Translations under genes and position numbers: made by a program
Shown here: positions 26,346 to 34,631 of the stretch, piece by piece
Numbering within the stretch: position 1 is the stretch's first letter
Layout of the letters: every line of letters starts with the position of its first letter
The notes under the pieces: generated by a model
What the model was told of the DNA's origin: nothing
The model's database searches: none
Seen by the model: the letters and a program-made list of their open reading frames with translations, nothing else
DNA from: Aequorivita vitellina
GTDB taxonomy: Bacteria; Bacteroidota; Bacteroidia; Flavobacteriales; Flavobacteriaceae
NCBI RefSeq assembly: GCF_022008365.1
Contig: NZ_JAIRBA010000020.1
Span: forward strand, 1-64,000
Length of the DNA stretch: 64,000 nt
Direction of reading: 5' to 3'

Positions 26346-26693
26346 ATGAAAAACCTACTAACAGTATTTGCCTTTGCAGTAACAATGCTTTTGGGTGTTC
26401 AAACAACCACCGCACAGCAACTGTCTCAAGACAATGATAGACCAGAGGTAATTGCCAAAACTGAAACTGCCAAAATAACAGAGGCACTTAATTTAAACGG
26501 TGATCAAAGTCGCGCTATTTTTAGAGCCTTGGTTGCAAAAGAAGTAAATTATCAAAAGCACGTTAACGGAAAAAACGCAAGCGATGCTACGGTTAAAGCG
26601 AATAAGGAAAAATTTGATGCTTCCTTAAATGAAGCGATGAAAAAAACCTTATCTGCCGAACAATATGCCCAATGGGTAAAAATGAATAATTAG
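26346..26693 (+). CDS. Small secreted Spy-like helical protein
   Basis: A 115-residue protein with a signal peptide (about 1-23, TTAQ) and a helical mature region. It shares the layout of its neighbour: LNLNGDQSRAIFRALVAKE early and LSAEQYAQWVKM at the end, the same position and spacing as LTEEQFAKWE upstream. This suggests the two genes are diverged relatives. Function is unknown; an envelope stress role is an inference from the Spy-like motif. A strong terminator follows. Confidence 0.7.
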   Translation: MKNLLTVFAFAVTMLLGVQTTTAQQLSQDNDRPEVIAKTETAKITEALNLNGDQSRAIFRALVAKEVNYQKHVNGKNASDATVKANKEKFDASLNEAMKKTLSAEQYAQWVKMNN

Positions 26694-26714
26694 TGATTGA
26701 TTATTAGTAAAAGT

Positions 26715-26750
26715 AAGACCCTTTCCAATTCTAGAAAGGGTCTTTTTTTT
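26715..26750 (+). terminator. Intrinsic terminator
   Basis: An 11-bp perfect stem AAGACCCTTTC/GAAAGGGTCTT with an 8-nt loop and a T-run, between the Spy-like gene and the convergent hemL. Confidence 0.88.
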
Positions 26751-26786
26751 GCATACATTTCTGAATGCTATATTTTGAAGCAGCTT

Positions 26787-28076
26787 TTAATTTAAAGTTG
26801 AAGCAACTTTTTTGCAAGCTGCAATAGTGGCATCTAAATCTTCATAACTTAACGCATCGCAAATAAACCAAGTTTCAAAAGCGCTTGGCGCAATATAAAC
26901 CCCTTCATCGAGCAACCCGTGGAAAAAGGTTTTAAAATTTTCATTGTTCGCATGCACCGCAGAAGTAAAATCTGTAACAGATTCTTCAGAAAAATGTACC
27001 GAAATCATTGAACCCACCCTATTAATAGTAAATTTAACATTTTCAGCAGTAAGCGCCGCTTGCAAACCGTTATGCAAATATTCAGTCTTTTTATTAATTG
27101 AATTAAAAACCGCTCGATTTTCATTCAGTTCTTTTAGCATTGCCAGTCCGGCTGCCATTGCCAATGGATTCCCACTTAATGTTCCCGCTTGGTACACGGG
27201 GCCTATTGGGGCTAAATAATTCATTATTTCTTCTCGCGCGGCAAATGCGCCAACGGGTAATCCACCACCTATCACTTTTCCAAACGTAACGATATCTGCA
27301 TCAACTCCAAATAACTCTTGCGCACCACCAGGAGCGAGTCTAAACCCAGTCATTACTTCGTCAAAAATTAAGAGGATATCATTTTTATCGCATAGTTCTC
27401 TTAAGCCTTCCAAAAATCCTTCGGCTGGTGGTATACACCCCATGTTTCCTGCCACAGGCTCTAAAATTATACAGGCTATTTCATTTTTATTAGCTTCAAT
27501 AACCGCTTTCACATGACCCAAATCGTTGTAGGTGGCAAGCAAGGTATCTTTTGCCGTGCCCGCTGTAACGCCAGGACTATTAGGTGCTCCAAAAGTAATC
27601 GCACCACTTCCTGCTTGGATTAAAAAAGAATCGCTATGCCCGTGATAACATCCTGCAAACTTTATAATTTTATCTTTTCCGGTAAATCCGCGCGCCAAAC
27701 GTACCGCACTCATACAAGCTTCGGTCCCACTATTTACAAAACGGATTTTATCAATATTAGGAACCATAGAAACCGCAAGTGCTGCAATTTCAGTTTCAAT
27801 TTCTGTGGGCATCCCGAATGACGTTCCTTTTTGAGCTTTTTCCACAACTGCGTTTACAACTGGTTCGTGGGCGTGACCCAAAATCATTGGTCCCCAAGAA
27901 TTAATATAGTCAATTAATTTATTGCCATCAACATCATAGATATAAGCGCCCTTCGCTTTTGCAACAAAAACAGGGTCACCGCCAACAGATTTAAAGGCCC
28001 TAACTGGCGAATTAACACCGCCCGGAATAACTTTTTGTGCCTCTCTAAAAAGAGCACTACTTCTTTGGTATTTCAT
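26787..28076 (-). CDS. hemL: Glutamate-1-semialdehyde 2,1-aminomutase
   Basis: PLP enzyme of the C5 pathway that forms 5-aminolevulinate for heme synthesis. The N-terminus [18 protein letters not shown] is diagnostic. [20 protein letters not shown] and [17 protein letters not shown] are class III aminotransferase motifs, and [14 protein letters not shown] carries the PLP-binding Lys267. Its 429 residues are normal. Its 3' end faces the terminator of the Spy-like gene; 64 bp separate its ATG from the end of the glucosaminidase gene upstream. Confidence 0.96.
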   Translation of the reverse strand: MKYQRSSALFREAQKVIPGGVNSPVRAFKSVGGDPVFVAKAKGAYIYDVDGNKLIDYINSWGPMILGHAHEPVVNAVVEKAQKGTSFGMPTEIETEIAALAVSMVPNIDKIRFVNSGTEACMSAVRLARGFTGKDKIIKFAGCYHGHSDSFLIQAGSGAITFGAPNSPGVTAGTAKDTLLATYNDLGHVKAVIEANKNEIACIILEPVAGNMGCIPPAEGFLEGLRELCDKNDILLIFDEVMTGFRLAPGGAQELFGVDADIVTFGKVIGGGLPVGAFAAREEIMNYLAPIGPVYQAGTLSGNPLAMAAGLAMLKELNENRAVFNSINKKTEYLHNGLQAALTAENVKFTINRVGSMISVHFSEESVTDFTSAVHANNENFKTFFHGLLDEGVYIAPSAFETWFICDALSYEDLDATIAACKKVASTLN

Positions 28077-28140
28077 TGTAATTATAATTTATGCTTTTGA
28101 AGAATATTTCATTTTAAAACTTTAAATGAAACGAAACTCC

Positions 28141-28986
28141 CTATCGATTTTTCACCGGATGTAGATACAAAACTTGACCAATAGCCAGATCGTTATTTCT
28201 TAAACCATTGTATTGTTTTAAATTTTCAACGGTGAGATTAAATCGTCTGGAAATGCTATAAAGGGTATCGCCTGGCTTAACGGAATACGTGCTTATTTTA
28301 GCGTCATCTGGTTGTGCTGTACGTACGCGTTTACCCAAAACTTGGTCGTCATATTGATCTAATCTATAACGTTCAACGATGCTTATAAGTTTATCTGGGT
28401 ATTTTGGATCTGTTGCGTAACCAGCTTTACGCAAGCCTTTAGCCCATCCTTTGTAATCGTCTTTGCGAAGTTTAAATAAATCTTGATACCGGCTACGTTG
28501 CGTTAAAAACAAGGAGTGGTCTCTGTATGAATACTTTGGGTCCTTATATTTTCTAAAACATTCACCGCGCTCGTCATCGTCGTGATACACACTTTCGCCC
28601 TCCCAACCTCTATGGCATTTTATGCCGAAATGATTGTTTGCTTTCATTGTAAGTTCGCCTGCACCAGCACCGCTCTCTAAAATGCCTTGTGCGAGTGTGA
28701 TACTAGCGGGTATTCCGTACTGCAGCATTTCTTCCATGGCTATAGCACTAAATTCATTGATGTAATTAGCAACGCGTTCACTGTACGAAATATTTACTGG
28801 CACCGAAACTACGGCAGGCTCTTCAGCCTTTGTGTCCTTTTCATTTACGTTTTGGTTTACCCGCACTACGCGTTCGGTGCGTTGCTTCTTTTTATATTTT
28901 GAAGCCGTTTTTTTCGATTTACAACTGCTAAAACAGATAATACATACAAGAAGTAGGGAAATAATTCTGCCAATCATATTATTCAA
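28141..28986 (-). CDS. Glucosaminidase-domain lipoprotein with LysM repeat
   Basis: Peptidoglycan hydrolase of the FlgJ/endo-beta-N-acetylglucosaminidase type. The 281 residues comprise a signal peptide with lipobox (FSSC, about Cys22), a basic low-complexity linker, and a glucosaminidase domain (about 75-215) with ITLAQGILESGAG carrying the catalytic Glu, NNHFGIKCH and KAGYATDPKYPDKLISIV. A C-terminal LysM domain follows (about 232-276, YSVKPGDTLYSISRRFNLT) that binds peptidoglycan. It overlaps the upstream PLP-enzyme gene by 8 bp, so the two are probably translated from one mRNA. Confidence 0.88.
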   Translation of the reverse strand: MNNMIGRIISLLLVCIICFSSCKSKKTASKYKKKQRTERVVRVNQNVNEKDTKAEEPAVVSVPVNISYSERVANYINEFSAIAMEEMLQYGIPASITLAQGILESGAGAGELTMKANNHFGIKCHRGWEGESVYHDDDERGECFRKYKDPKYSYRDHSLFLTQRSRYQDLFKLRKDDYKGWAKGLRKAGYATDPKYPDKLISIVERYRLDQYDDQVLGKRVRTAQPDDAKISTYSVKPGDTLYSISRRFNLTVENLKQYNGLRNNDLAIGQVLYLHPVKNR

Positions 28987-29902
28987 TTAAAGGTAGGTTT
29001 TTCTTTTTCAATTTTTGATTCATACCAGCTATGCCCTGCAAACCGCCCGTATGAACGGCAAAAATACAGCTATTTTCTTTGAAATACCCCTTTTTTAGTA
29101 GATCCATGATACCGTACATCATTTTTCCAGTATAAACAGGATCAAGAAGAATATTTGTTTTTTCTTTGAATTCATTTATAAAACGAACCAATTCAATATC
29201 TATTTTGCCATATCCGCCAAAACAATACGAATCGGTGATTTTAAAATTGGCTTTGGAAGTGTATTTCGCTATTTCAGAAGATTGAAAAATGCCTTTTAAA
29301 GCTGAAAAACCTAAAACTTGCTGCCCATCATTTGAAGCCTTTACCAGCCCAGCCATTGTCCCTCCTGTGCCTACCGGAACACAAATACTATCTGCCGAAA
29401 AAGCCACTTCACCTAAAATTTCTTCGCATCCTTTTATAGCCAACGCATTTGTTCCGCCCTCGGGTAGCAAATAGAAATCCCCAAATTGATTTTTTAATTC
29501 TTCAATAAATTCATTTTCTTCTTTCAATCTATATGCTTGCCGCGAAATAAAATGAAATTGCATTCCGCAATCCTTTGCAAAAGTAAGCGTAGGATTTTTG
29601 GCTATTTTACTTTCAAGCTCCTCCCCGCGAATTATACCAATGGTTTTAAAACCCATTTCTTTACCCGCAGCGGCAACGGCTGCAATATGATTGGAAAACG
29701 CCCCGCCAAAAGTAAGTAGCGTTTCACAACTCAGTTTTTGTGCAGCCTGTAAATTGTATTTTAACTTTCTGAATTTATTTCCCGAAACAAAAGGATGAAT
29801 TAAATCTTCACGTTTCACGAATAACCTATACCTCGTTATGCTAAAAAGAGAAAGATCTATTTCAGTGACAGGAATGGGTTTTGCCAACAAAAGGTTTTCC
29901 AT
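28979..29902 (-). CDS. ACC deaminase/D-cysteine desulfhydrase family PLP enzyme
   Basis: A fold-type II PLP enzyme of 307 residues. The PLP lysine is Lys43 in SGNKFRKLKY; GGAFSNHIAAVAAAGKEMG is the cofactor-phosphate region and CVPVGTGGTMAGL the glycine loop. The family includes 1-aminocyclopropane-1-carboxylate deaminase and D-cysteine desulfhydrase; specificity cannot be resolved, and desulfhydrase-type activity is more usual in bacteria without plant association. Start at 29902 (MENLL) is chosen because a -7 promoter box lies just upstream, between it and the longer ATG at 29989. Its 3' end overlaps the glucosaminidase gene. Confidence 0.85.
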   Translation of the reverse strand: MENLLLAKPIPVTEIDLSLFSITRYRLFVKREDLIHPFVSGNKFRKLKYNLQAAQKLSCETLLTFGGAFSNHIAAVAAAGKEMGFKTIGIIRGEELESKIAKNPTLTFAKDCGMQFHFISRQAYRLKEENEFIEELKNQFGDFYLLPEGGTNALAIKGCEEILGEVAFSADSICVPVGTGGTMAGLVKASNDGQQVLGFSALKGIFQSSEIAKYTSKANFKITDSYCFGGYGKIDIELVRFINEFKEKTNILLDPVYTGKMMYGIMDLLKKGYFKENSCIFAVHTGGLQGIAGMNQKLKKKNLPLIE

Positions 29903-29906
29903 AGCA

Positions 29907-29914
29907 CAAAGATA
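29907..29914 (-). promoter_or_regulatory. Predicted -7 promoter box of the PLP-enzyme gene
   Basis: The minus strand reads TATCTTTG, exact TAnnTTTG, ending 4 nt before the ATG at 29902. It is the third case in the window with this 4-nt spacing. Confidence 0.45.
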
Positions 29915-30092
29915 TTGACAAAATAGCTGAGTTGTAAAAAAATAATTACGAGATAAATTTAGAAGATACAAATGATACAATTTTAACATTTTATTGTTAA
30001 AACGTTAAAAAACAGTGCTTTTAACTTATTTTTTATGCACTTTATCGATTTTATGTTGTATCATTGCATACGTATTTCAAATTACTCAAATC

Positions 30093-31418
30093 ATGAAAAT
30101 ACATTTTAACCTACGATCACTTGTTTTTTCTCCCCTGTTTTTAATAGTGTTTACTACCGTTGCACAAGTGGGGATTGGAACCACTAGCCCTGATTCTTCT
30201 TCGATATTAGACATAAGCGATCCAACAGGAAGTAAAGGATTGCTCATACCGAGAGTAGCTCTTACAGCTATAAATGAAAGCACTCCAATAGATCCCCAAC
30301 CCGCTGTAAGTTTATTAGTTTATAATACTGCCACAGCTGGAATTGACCCACATAGAGTTTATCCGGGCTATTATTACTGGAGTGGAACTAGTTGGGTGGC
30401 ATTAATAGCTTCCGAAAAATGGGATTTACTTGGAAACTCAGGAACAAATCAAAGCAATAATTTTATTGGAACTACTGATGCCCAAGGCCTTACTTTTAGA
30501 ACTAATAATATTGAGCGAATTAGAGTGGCAAATGGCAATCAGCTACTAGCAATGCAAAATGGTTCCAGCACCCTTCCTTTTTATTCGTGGAATAGTGATT
30601 CCGACATGGGAATGTTTAGAATTGGTACAGATAATTTTGGTTTTTCCACAAATAAAATTGAAAGATTACGGCTTAGTGCTTCGGAAGCTGTATTTAATGA
30701 TCCCGGTAACAATTTTAATTTTAGAATTGAAAGTGACAATCAACCAAATATGTTTTTTGTAAATGGCACTAATAACAGAATTGGGATAAACACCAACGAT
30801 CCACAAACCGAGTTTCATTTAGCAGGAACTGCTGCAACCGTTAGAATTGACGAACTAAATTCAACAAATAACTCCAATAACGTTTCCGCAGATCCCGCAC
30901 CAGTTTATGTAAACAATGAAGGAGACCTCACGCTACAACCACCATTAATACAAACTTTTATGCCTGTAAATAACCTCAACTTTTTAGGCAATGGAGTAGC
31001 TATTAGCTCTAATAGTGGATCGGGTGTTACGCGCTCGCTGCTAAACTCAACAATTAACCTTACACAAGAATCTCTGGTGCATGTAAACTATCAATTTAGC
31101 GTTCAAATCACCATGCCCGATGGAACAACCCCAGTGGTAGATGGCGCTTCCCGATTATATAGATCTTATGTTACCGTAAATGGAAGTTCAAATCAAATTG
31201 CCATAGCTACTGGAACCTATACAAACAACCCCACATCTTCCGGGGGTGGAACCTATGCTTCGGGCTATTATTATTTATCTGGTAGTGGCTATATTCAACT
31301 CCCTGCGGGCTCGCATTCCATTAACTTATCGGTATTGGGCTTCGGCGGAAATTTTGGGTACCGAATGGTCTTTGGCGAAACGGATATCGAAAACTTTCAA
31401 GTGGTTGTGCATCGCTAA
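30093..31418 (+). CDS. Secreted repeat protein of unknown function
   Basis: A 441-residue exported protein. The ATG at 30093 gives a clean signal peptide (MKIHFNLRSLVFSPLFLIVF, cleaved near TTVAQ). The mature start VGIGTTSPDSSSILDI recurs in many flavobacterial surface proteins. Variants appear later (FIGTTDAQGLTFRTNNIERIRV, IGINTNDPQTEFHLAG), a repeat style shared with phage tail-fibre-like and adhesin-like proteins. The C-terminal part (about 290-441) is a beta-rich domain containing YLSGSGYIQLPAGSHSINL. No T9SS tag or catalytic motif is visible. The role, perhaps adhesion, is not established. Confidence 0.65.
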   Translation: MKIHFNLRSLVFSPLFLIVFTTVAQVGIGTTSPDSSSILDISDPTGSKGLLIPRVALTAINESTPIDPQPAVSLLVYNTATAGIDPHRVYPGYYYWSGTSWVALIASEKWDLLGNSGTNQSNNFIGTTDAQGLTFRTNNIERIRVANGNQLLAMQNGSSTLPFYSWNSDSDMGMFRIGTDNFGFSTNKIERLRLSASEAVFNDPGNNFNFRIESDNQPNMFFVNGTNNRIGINTNDPQTEFHLAGTAATVRIDELNSTNNSNNVSADPAPVYVNNEGDLTLQPPLIQTFMPVNNLNFLGNGVAISSNSGSGVTRSLLNSTINLTQESLVHVNYQFSVQITMPDGTTPVVDGASRLYRSYVTVNGSSNQIAIATGTYTNNPTSSGGGTYASGYYYLSGSGYIQLPAGSHSINLSVLGFGGNFGYRMVFGETDIENFQVVVHR

Positions 31419-31662
31419 AATCAAGATTTTATGTTTACTCAAACATAAGTATTTAAAAAAATTTCGGGTATTAGTTGGGTAAAGAGAGATGCTTCCCTCT
31501 CAAAACTGCGTTCGCAATAGATTTATTTTGAGTACTTCGTAAACTTTAAAAATTGACACAAATAACAGCTAAAATTTGTCTCAAAACCATACAAGCCACA
31601 AGTATTTATCATCAAAAAGTTTTCCACAGCACAAAAATGCGCTACCTCGGCTTTAATAAAAT

Positions 31663-32427
31663 CTAATTGCAAACATACTTTTCAATAATATATTTGGTAA
31701 TTGGCCGGAGGGTTTTATTGGTTTCCGGATGAAGACCATAACTCGAAAAATATTCTATTTTTCCCTCCCTATTTTTACCATACCAAAGACGAACGCTGTC
31801 GTCTTCATTAAAAAATTGAGTCGCGCAATTTGGAAATAACTTCCTAAAACTCTCAATACGTTCCTCTTTATATACTTTTAAAACGCCAGCTTTCAATTTT
31901 TCAGCATCAAACGATGTTTCTATATAGTGCGTTTCCTGCCATTCCATCCATCTTTGTTTGGTAACATAACTATACCCAAAAAAACCAATAAATAACAAAA
32001 CAGACAAAATAGAAGCAATTAACAATACCTTATTTCTTCCTTTTGTAATTGGCGTGCTATTAGCTGCTTTTGCTTCAACACTTTTATCCTCCGTTCCATA
32101 ACCTGAAATTGAAGCTTCTTCCTTTTTCAATTCAGGTGCCTTTCCTTCCCTTATTTCAATTAAGTACGCTTTGTAATCTGAATATCCCAAATATTTGGCC
32201 ATTGCATTCAAAACTTCAGGTCTTGATTGTTGTATATCATCTCCCGAATCTTCTGCCATCGCTTTTTTATAGAATTTTCTCAAACTTTTTTCCCCATAAG
32301 GAAATGTTTCCGAAATAACCTCCGATAAACGCATTGCACATCGCGAATCTGATGGTGCAATATTTCCTTCCGCAATTAATTCCTTTCGAGCTGTTTCAAA
32401 TGCCCTTATTAATAAATCTTTATGCAT
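31663..32427 (-). CDS. Uncharacterised membrane protein divergent from a two-component system
   Basis: I do not recognise this family. The 254 residues divide into an N-terminal cytoplasmic, helical region (about 1-100, with MRLSEVISETFPYGEKSLRKFY and VLNAMAKYLGYSDYKAYLI), a charged linker, one membrane helix (about 133-152, VLLIASILSVLLFIGFFGYSY), and a C-terminal extracytoplasmic domain with two cysteines (FPNCATQFF and the end YVCN). One-helix proteins with a regulatory-looking cytoplasmic part and an outer domain often act in signalling. It is divergently transcribed from the lipoprotein/kinase/regulator genes across a 353-bp region, so a functional link is plausible but unproven. Confidence 0.7.
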   Translation of the reverse strand: MHKDLLIRAFETARKELIAEGNIAPSDSRCAMRLSEVISETFPYGEKSLRKFYKKAMAEDSGDDIQQSRPEVLNAMAKYLGYSDYKAYLIEIREGKAPELKKEEASISGYGTEDKSVEAKAANSTPITKGRNKVLLIASILSVLLFIGFFGYSYVTKQRWMEWQETHYIETSFDAEKLKAGVLKVYKEERIESFRKLFPNCATQFFNEDDSVRLWYGKNREGKIEYFSSYGLHPETNKTLRPITKYIIEKYVCN

Positions 32428-32560
32428 ACTCGCGATTTTTCAACGCTTTTAAATCTACAAAATTGAGTTGGAAAATACTTGGAAAATCTTTTCCAAAACC
32501 TTTCCATTCACTTTCCAGCCTTCCTAGTGCAATTATCCTTCATTTGCGTCAGTATTGAAA

Positions 32561-32720
32561 TGCCACCTTGGGTGTAACAAGGTTTACAAAACATTTCTAT
32601 ACAACTACTGGAGCTACAGTGTAATGTAATTGGCCATTTTGAGAAGTAACCTCTTGCCTTACCGCTGTGCTCCACACTTCTCAATTTGGAAGAGTAGTCT
32701 TCCCCTTAACGTGTTACTGA
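32561..32720 (+). ncRNA. Candidate structured leader RNA
   Basis: Within the 353-bp divergent gap lies a chain of inverted repeats: ACCTTG/CAAGGT (32565-32570 with 32578-32583), ACTG/CAGT (32607-32610 with 32617-32620), a 9-bp perfect TTGAGAAGT/ACTTCTCAA (32639-32647 with 32676-32684) extended by CCA/TGG, and GGAAGA-GTAG-TCTTCC (32688-32703). This part is visibly less AT-rich than the flanks. It ends about 60 bp before the small lipoprotein ATG and is most simply a structured 5' leader of that operon. No known riboswitch was recognised. Confidence 0.35.
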
Positions 32721-32780
32721 AAACTTATCTGGGCGAGTTCCTGGACAGCCACACTTTTAACAACTTTTAAATCAAACAAA

Positions 32781-32942
32781 ATGAAAAAAATAGCTTTTAT
32801 ATCACTCACCGTTTTTCTATACATGAGTATTTTTTCTTGTACGCCCCAAACAATTTCAGAGGAAGTGAAGAGCACACAAGCCTGTTGTGGCGATGTGGGT
32901 AATTTTCCACCCCCACCCCCACCACCCGACCAAGGAGGATAA
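32781..32942 (+). CDS. Tiny poly-proline lipoprotein
   Basis: A 53-residue lipoprotein read from the sequence. MKKIAFISLTVFLYMSIFSC is a signal peptide with lipobox IFSC (Cys20). The mature part of about 34 residues has a Cys-Cys pair (ACCGDVG) and ends NFPPPPPPPDQGG, with seven consecutive prolines. It lies 30 bp upstream of the histidine kinase gene on the same strand and probably in the same operon. Its last codons contain AAGGAGG, a perfect Shine-Dalgarno match with no start codon at a useful distance. No known family; it could be a ligand or accessory of the periplasmic TPR sensor, which is inference. Confidence 0.65.
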   Translation: MKKIAFISLTVFLYMSIFSCTPQTISEEVKSTQACCGDVGNFPPPPPPPDQGG

Positions 32943-32972
32943 AATTTCCAATTTTGTTAGTACTTTAGAGGA

Positions 32973-34628
32973 ATGAAAAACCTACTCTTTTCACTCCTCT
33001 TTTTTTGCCTTCTATTTTCACTGGGAAGCCCAACTACACTGCATGCACAAGCACCTCGTGACACTATTTACAAATACTACAATGCAATAGTATTCCCAAA
33101 TGGCGAAACAACCATTTCGGAAGGCATTAACTTTTTCACCCAAAAAAAAGAAAAAGATAGTAATCGCCATGACACCATAAGTACTATTCAAGATTTAAGG
33201 TTGATTGCACAGGGACAATATAGCGTAGGTAATTTCACCGATAGTGAAATTGCAGTTGTCGAAGCACTAACATTAATTGATAGTTATCCTCATAAAGACA
33301 CTTTAATAGATGGTAGAAAAGGACTCTATAATCAATTGGGAAACAACTACGGAGAATTAAAGAATTATACGAAAGCCATCGAAGCGTATAACCGGTCACT
33401 TAGCTTTTCAAAAACAAAAAAAGATAGCATAACGCTATTAAACAATATAGCGCTAATCTATCGAGCGCAAGACAAATATGAAAAAGCGGCCGAACAACTC
33501 GAACTCGCCCGTAAAAAAGTTGAAAAAGATTCCAATTCACTTCAGTTTGCAATGGTGCTAGACAATTTAGGACATATACAGTCCAAATTGGGAAACCCAG
33601 ACGCTATAATTAATTTAAAGAAAGCCCTAGCAGTTAGAGAAGCCAAAAACAATATGGAAGGAATCTACGCTAGCAATAAGAATTTTGCCCTGTACTATTT
33701 TGATAGAAATAACAAAAACCTAGCTACGAATTATGCCAATAAAGCTTACGAAGTTGCAAAAACACTAGAAAGCATCACTTACTTAAAAGACGCACTTTCG
33801 CTTTTTGCAATAATGAACGAAGACCCAAAAATTGTTCAATTCAAACAAATTTCAGACAGTATTGCCAAAAAGAAACAGTTAGCAGAAAACAAAAATGCCT
33901 TTTTTAAATACAATGTAGCAAACGAGAAAAAGAAAACCTCGGAAGCACTCTTGGCAAGAGAAAAAGAAAAAAATCAAAAACTCATTTTCCTAATTCTAGG
34001 GGTCATCATTTTACTAACTTCTATTTATATCTTCTTCGCATTACGAATAAAACATAAAAAGGAAAGAATAGAACAAGTACACAATACCGAGAGCCGAATC
34101 TCCAAAAAAGTGCACGATGAAGTAGCGAATGATGTTTACCAATTAATGGCGAAAATTCAAGGAAACACCAACGACGATGAAGCGGTATTAGACGACCTCG
34201 AAAAAATTTATAACAAAACCCGCGATATTTCAAACGAAAACAGCGCTATAGAAATAGAAGAAAACTTTAGTGAACAACTCAACGATTTGTTGTTAAACTA
34301 TCAAACCCAATCTGTATCCATTGTAACCCGTAACATTTCTAAACTGAAATGGGAAAGTATTTCAGAAATTAAAAAAATAACTCTTTATAGAGTCCTGCAG
34401 GAGTTAATGACTAATATGAAAAAACACAGTAAAGCCTCTGCAGTAGTACTCGCCTTTCAACAAAACGGAAAAAAATTAAACATTGAATATTCCGATAACG
34501 GTGTAGGCTGCACACTAAAAGATAAAAATGGTCTCCAAAATGCGGAAAACCGTATAAAAACATTGAATGGAACTATTATTTTTGATTCACAACCCACTAA
34601 AGGGTTCAAAGCTAAAATTACTTTATAA
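32973..34628 (+). CDS. Sensor histidine kinase with periplasmic TPR domain
   Basis: A 551-residue membrane sensor. It has a signal peptide (about 1-26, LHAQ), then a periplasmic array of TPR helices (about 65-300; NQLGNNYGELKNYTKAIEAY, NIALIYRAQDKYEKAAEQLE). A coiled linker leads to one membrane helix at about 336-355. The cytoplasmic part holds the phospho-acceptor region SKKVHDEVANDVYQLM with His381, like HisKA_3/NarX-type kinases. A HATPase_c domain follows (ELMTNMKKHSKAS as N box, YSDNGVGC, and GLQNAENRI). It sits between the poly-Pro lipoprotein and the response regulator, the latter starting 3 bp after its stop codon. The signal sensed is unknown; TPRs suggest a protein or peptide partner. 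Confidence 0.9.
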   Translation: MKNLLFSLLFFCLLFSLGSPTTLHAQAPRDTIYKYYNAIVFPNGETTISEGINFFTQKKEKDSNRHDTISTIQDLRLIAQGQYSVGNFTDSEIAVVEALTLIDSYPHKDTLIDGRKGLYNQLGNNYGELKNYTKAIEAYNRSLSFSKTKKDSITLLNNIALIYRAQDKYEKAAEQLELARKKVEKDSNSLQFAMVLDNLGHIQSKLGNPDAIINLKKALAVREAKNNMEGIYASNKNFALYYFDRNNKNLATNYANKAYEVAKTLESITYLKDALSLFAIMNEDPKIVQFKQISDSIAKKKQLAENKNAFFKYNVANEKKKTSEALLAREKEKNQKLIFLILGVIILLTSIYIFFALRIKHKKERIEQVHNTESRISKKVHDEVANDVYQLMAKIQGNTNDDEAVLDDLEKIYNKTRDISNENSAIEIEENFSEQLNDLLLNYQTQSVSIVTRNISKLKWESISEIKKITLYRVLQELMTNMKKHSKASAVVLAFQQNGKKLNIEYSDNGVGCTLKDKNGLQNAENRIKTLNGTIIFDSQPTKGFKAKITL

Positions 34629-34631
34629 GTT

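Noticed and set aside
30015-30092. Upstream start for the secreted repeat protein
   Set aside because: Starting at 30015 puts a second hydrophobic stretch before the signal peptide. The ATG at 30093 gives a normal signal sequence.
31613-31640. A stretch resembling the start of the PLP-enzyme gene (compare 29889-29914)
   Set aside because: About 20 bases of loose similarity at a start-codon-like position is too little to support a gene fragment or duplication.
32928-32942. Perfect Shine-Dalgarno AAGGAGG
   Set aside because: No start codon lies at a usable distance and this lineage does not rely on Shine-Dalgarno signals; it is simply the Gln-Gly-Gly codons of the lipoprotein.
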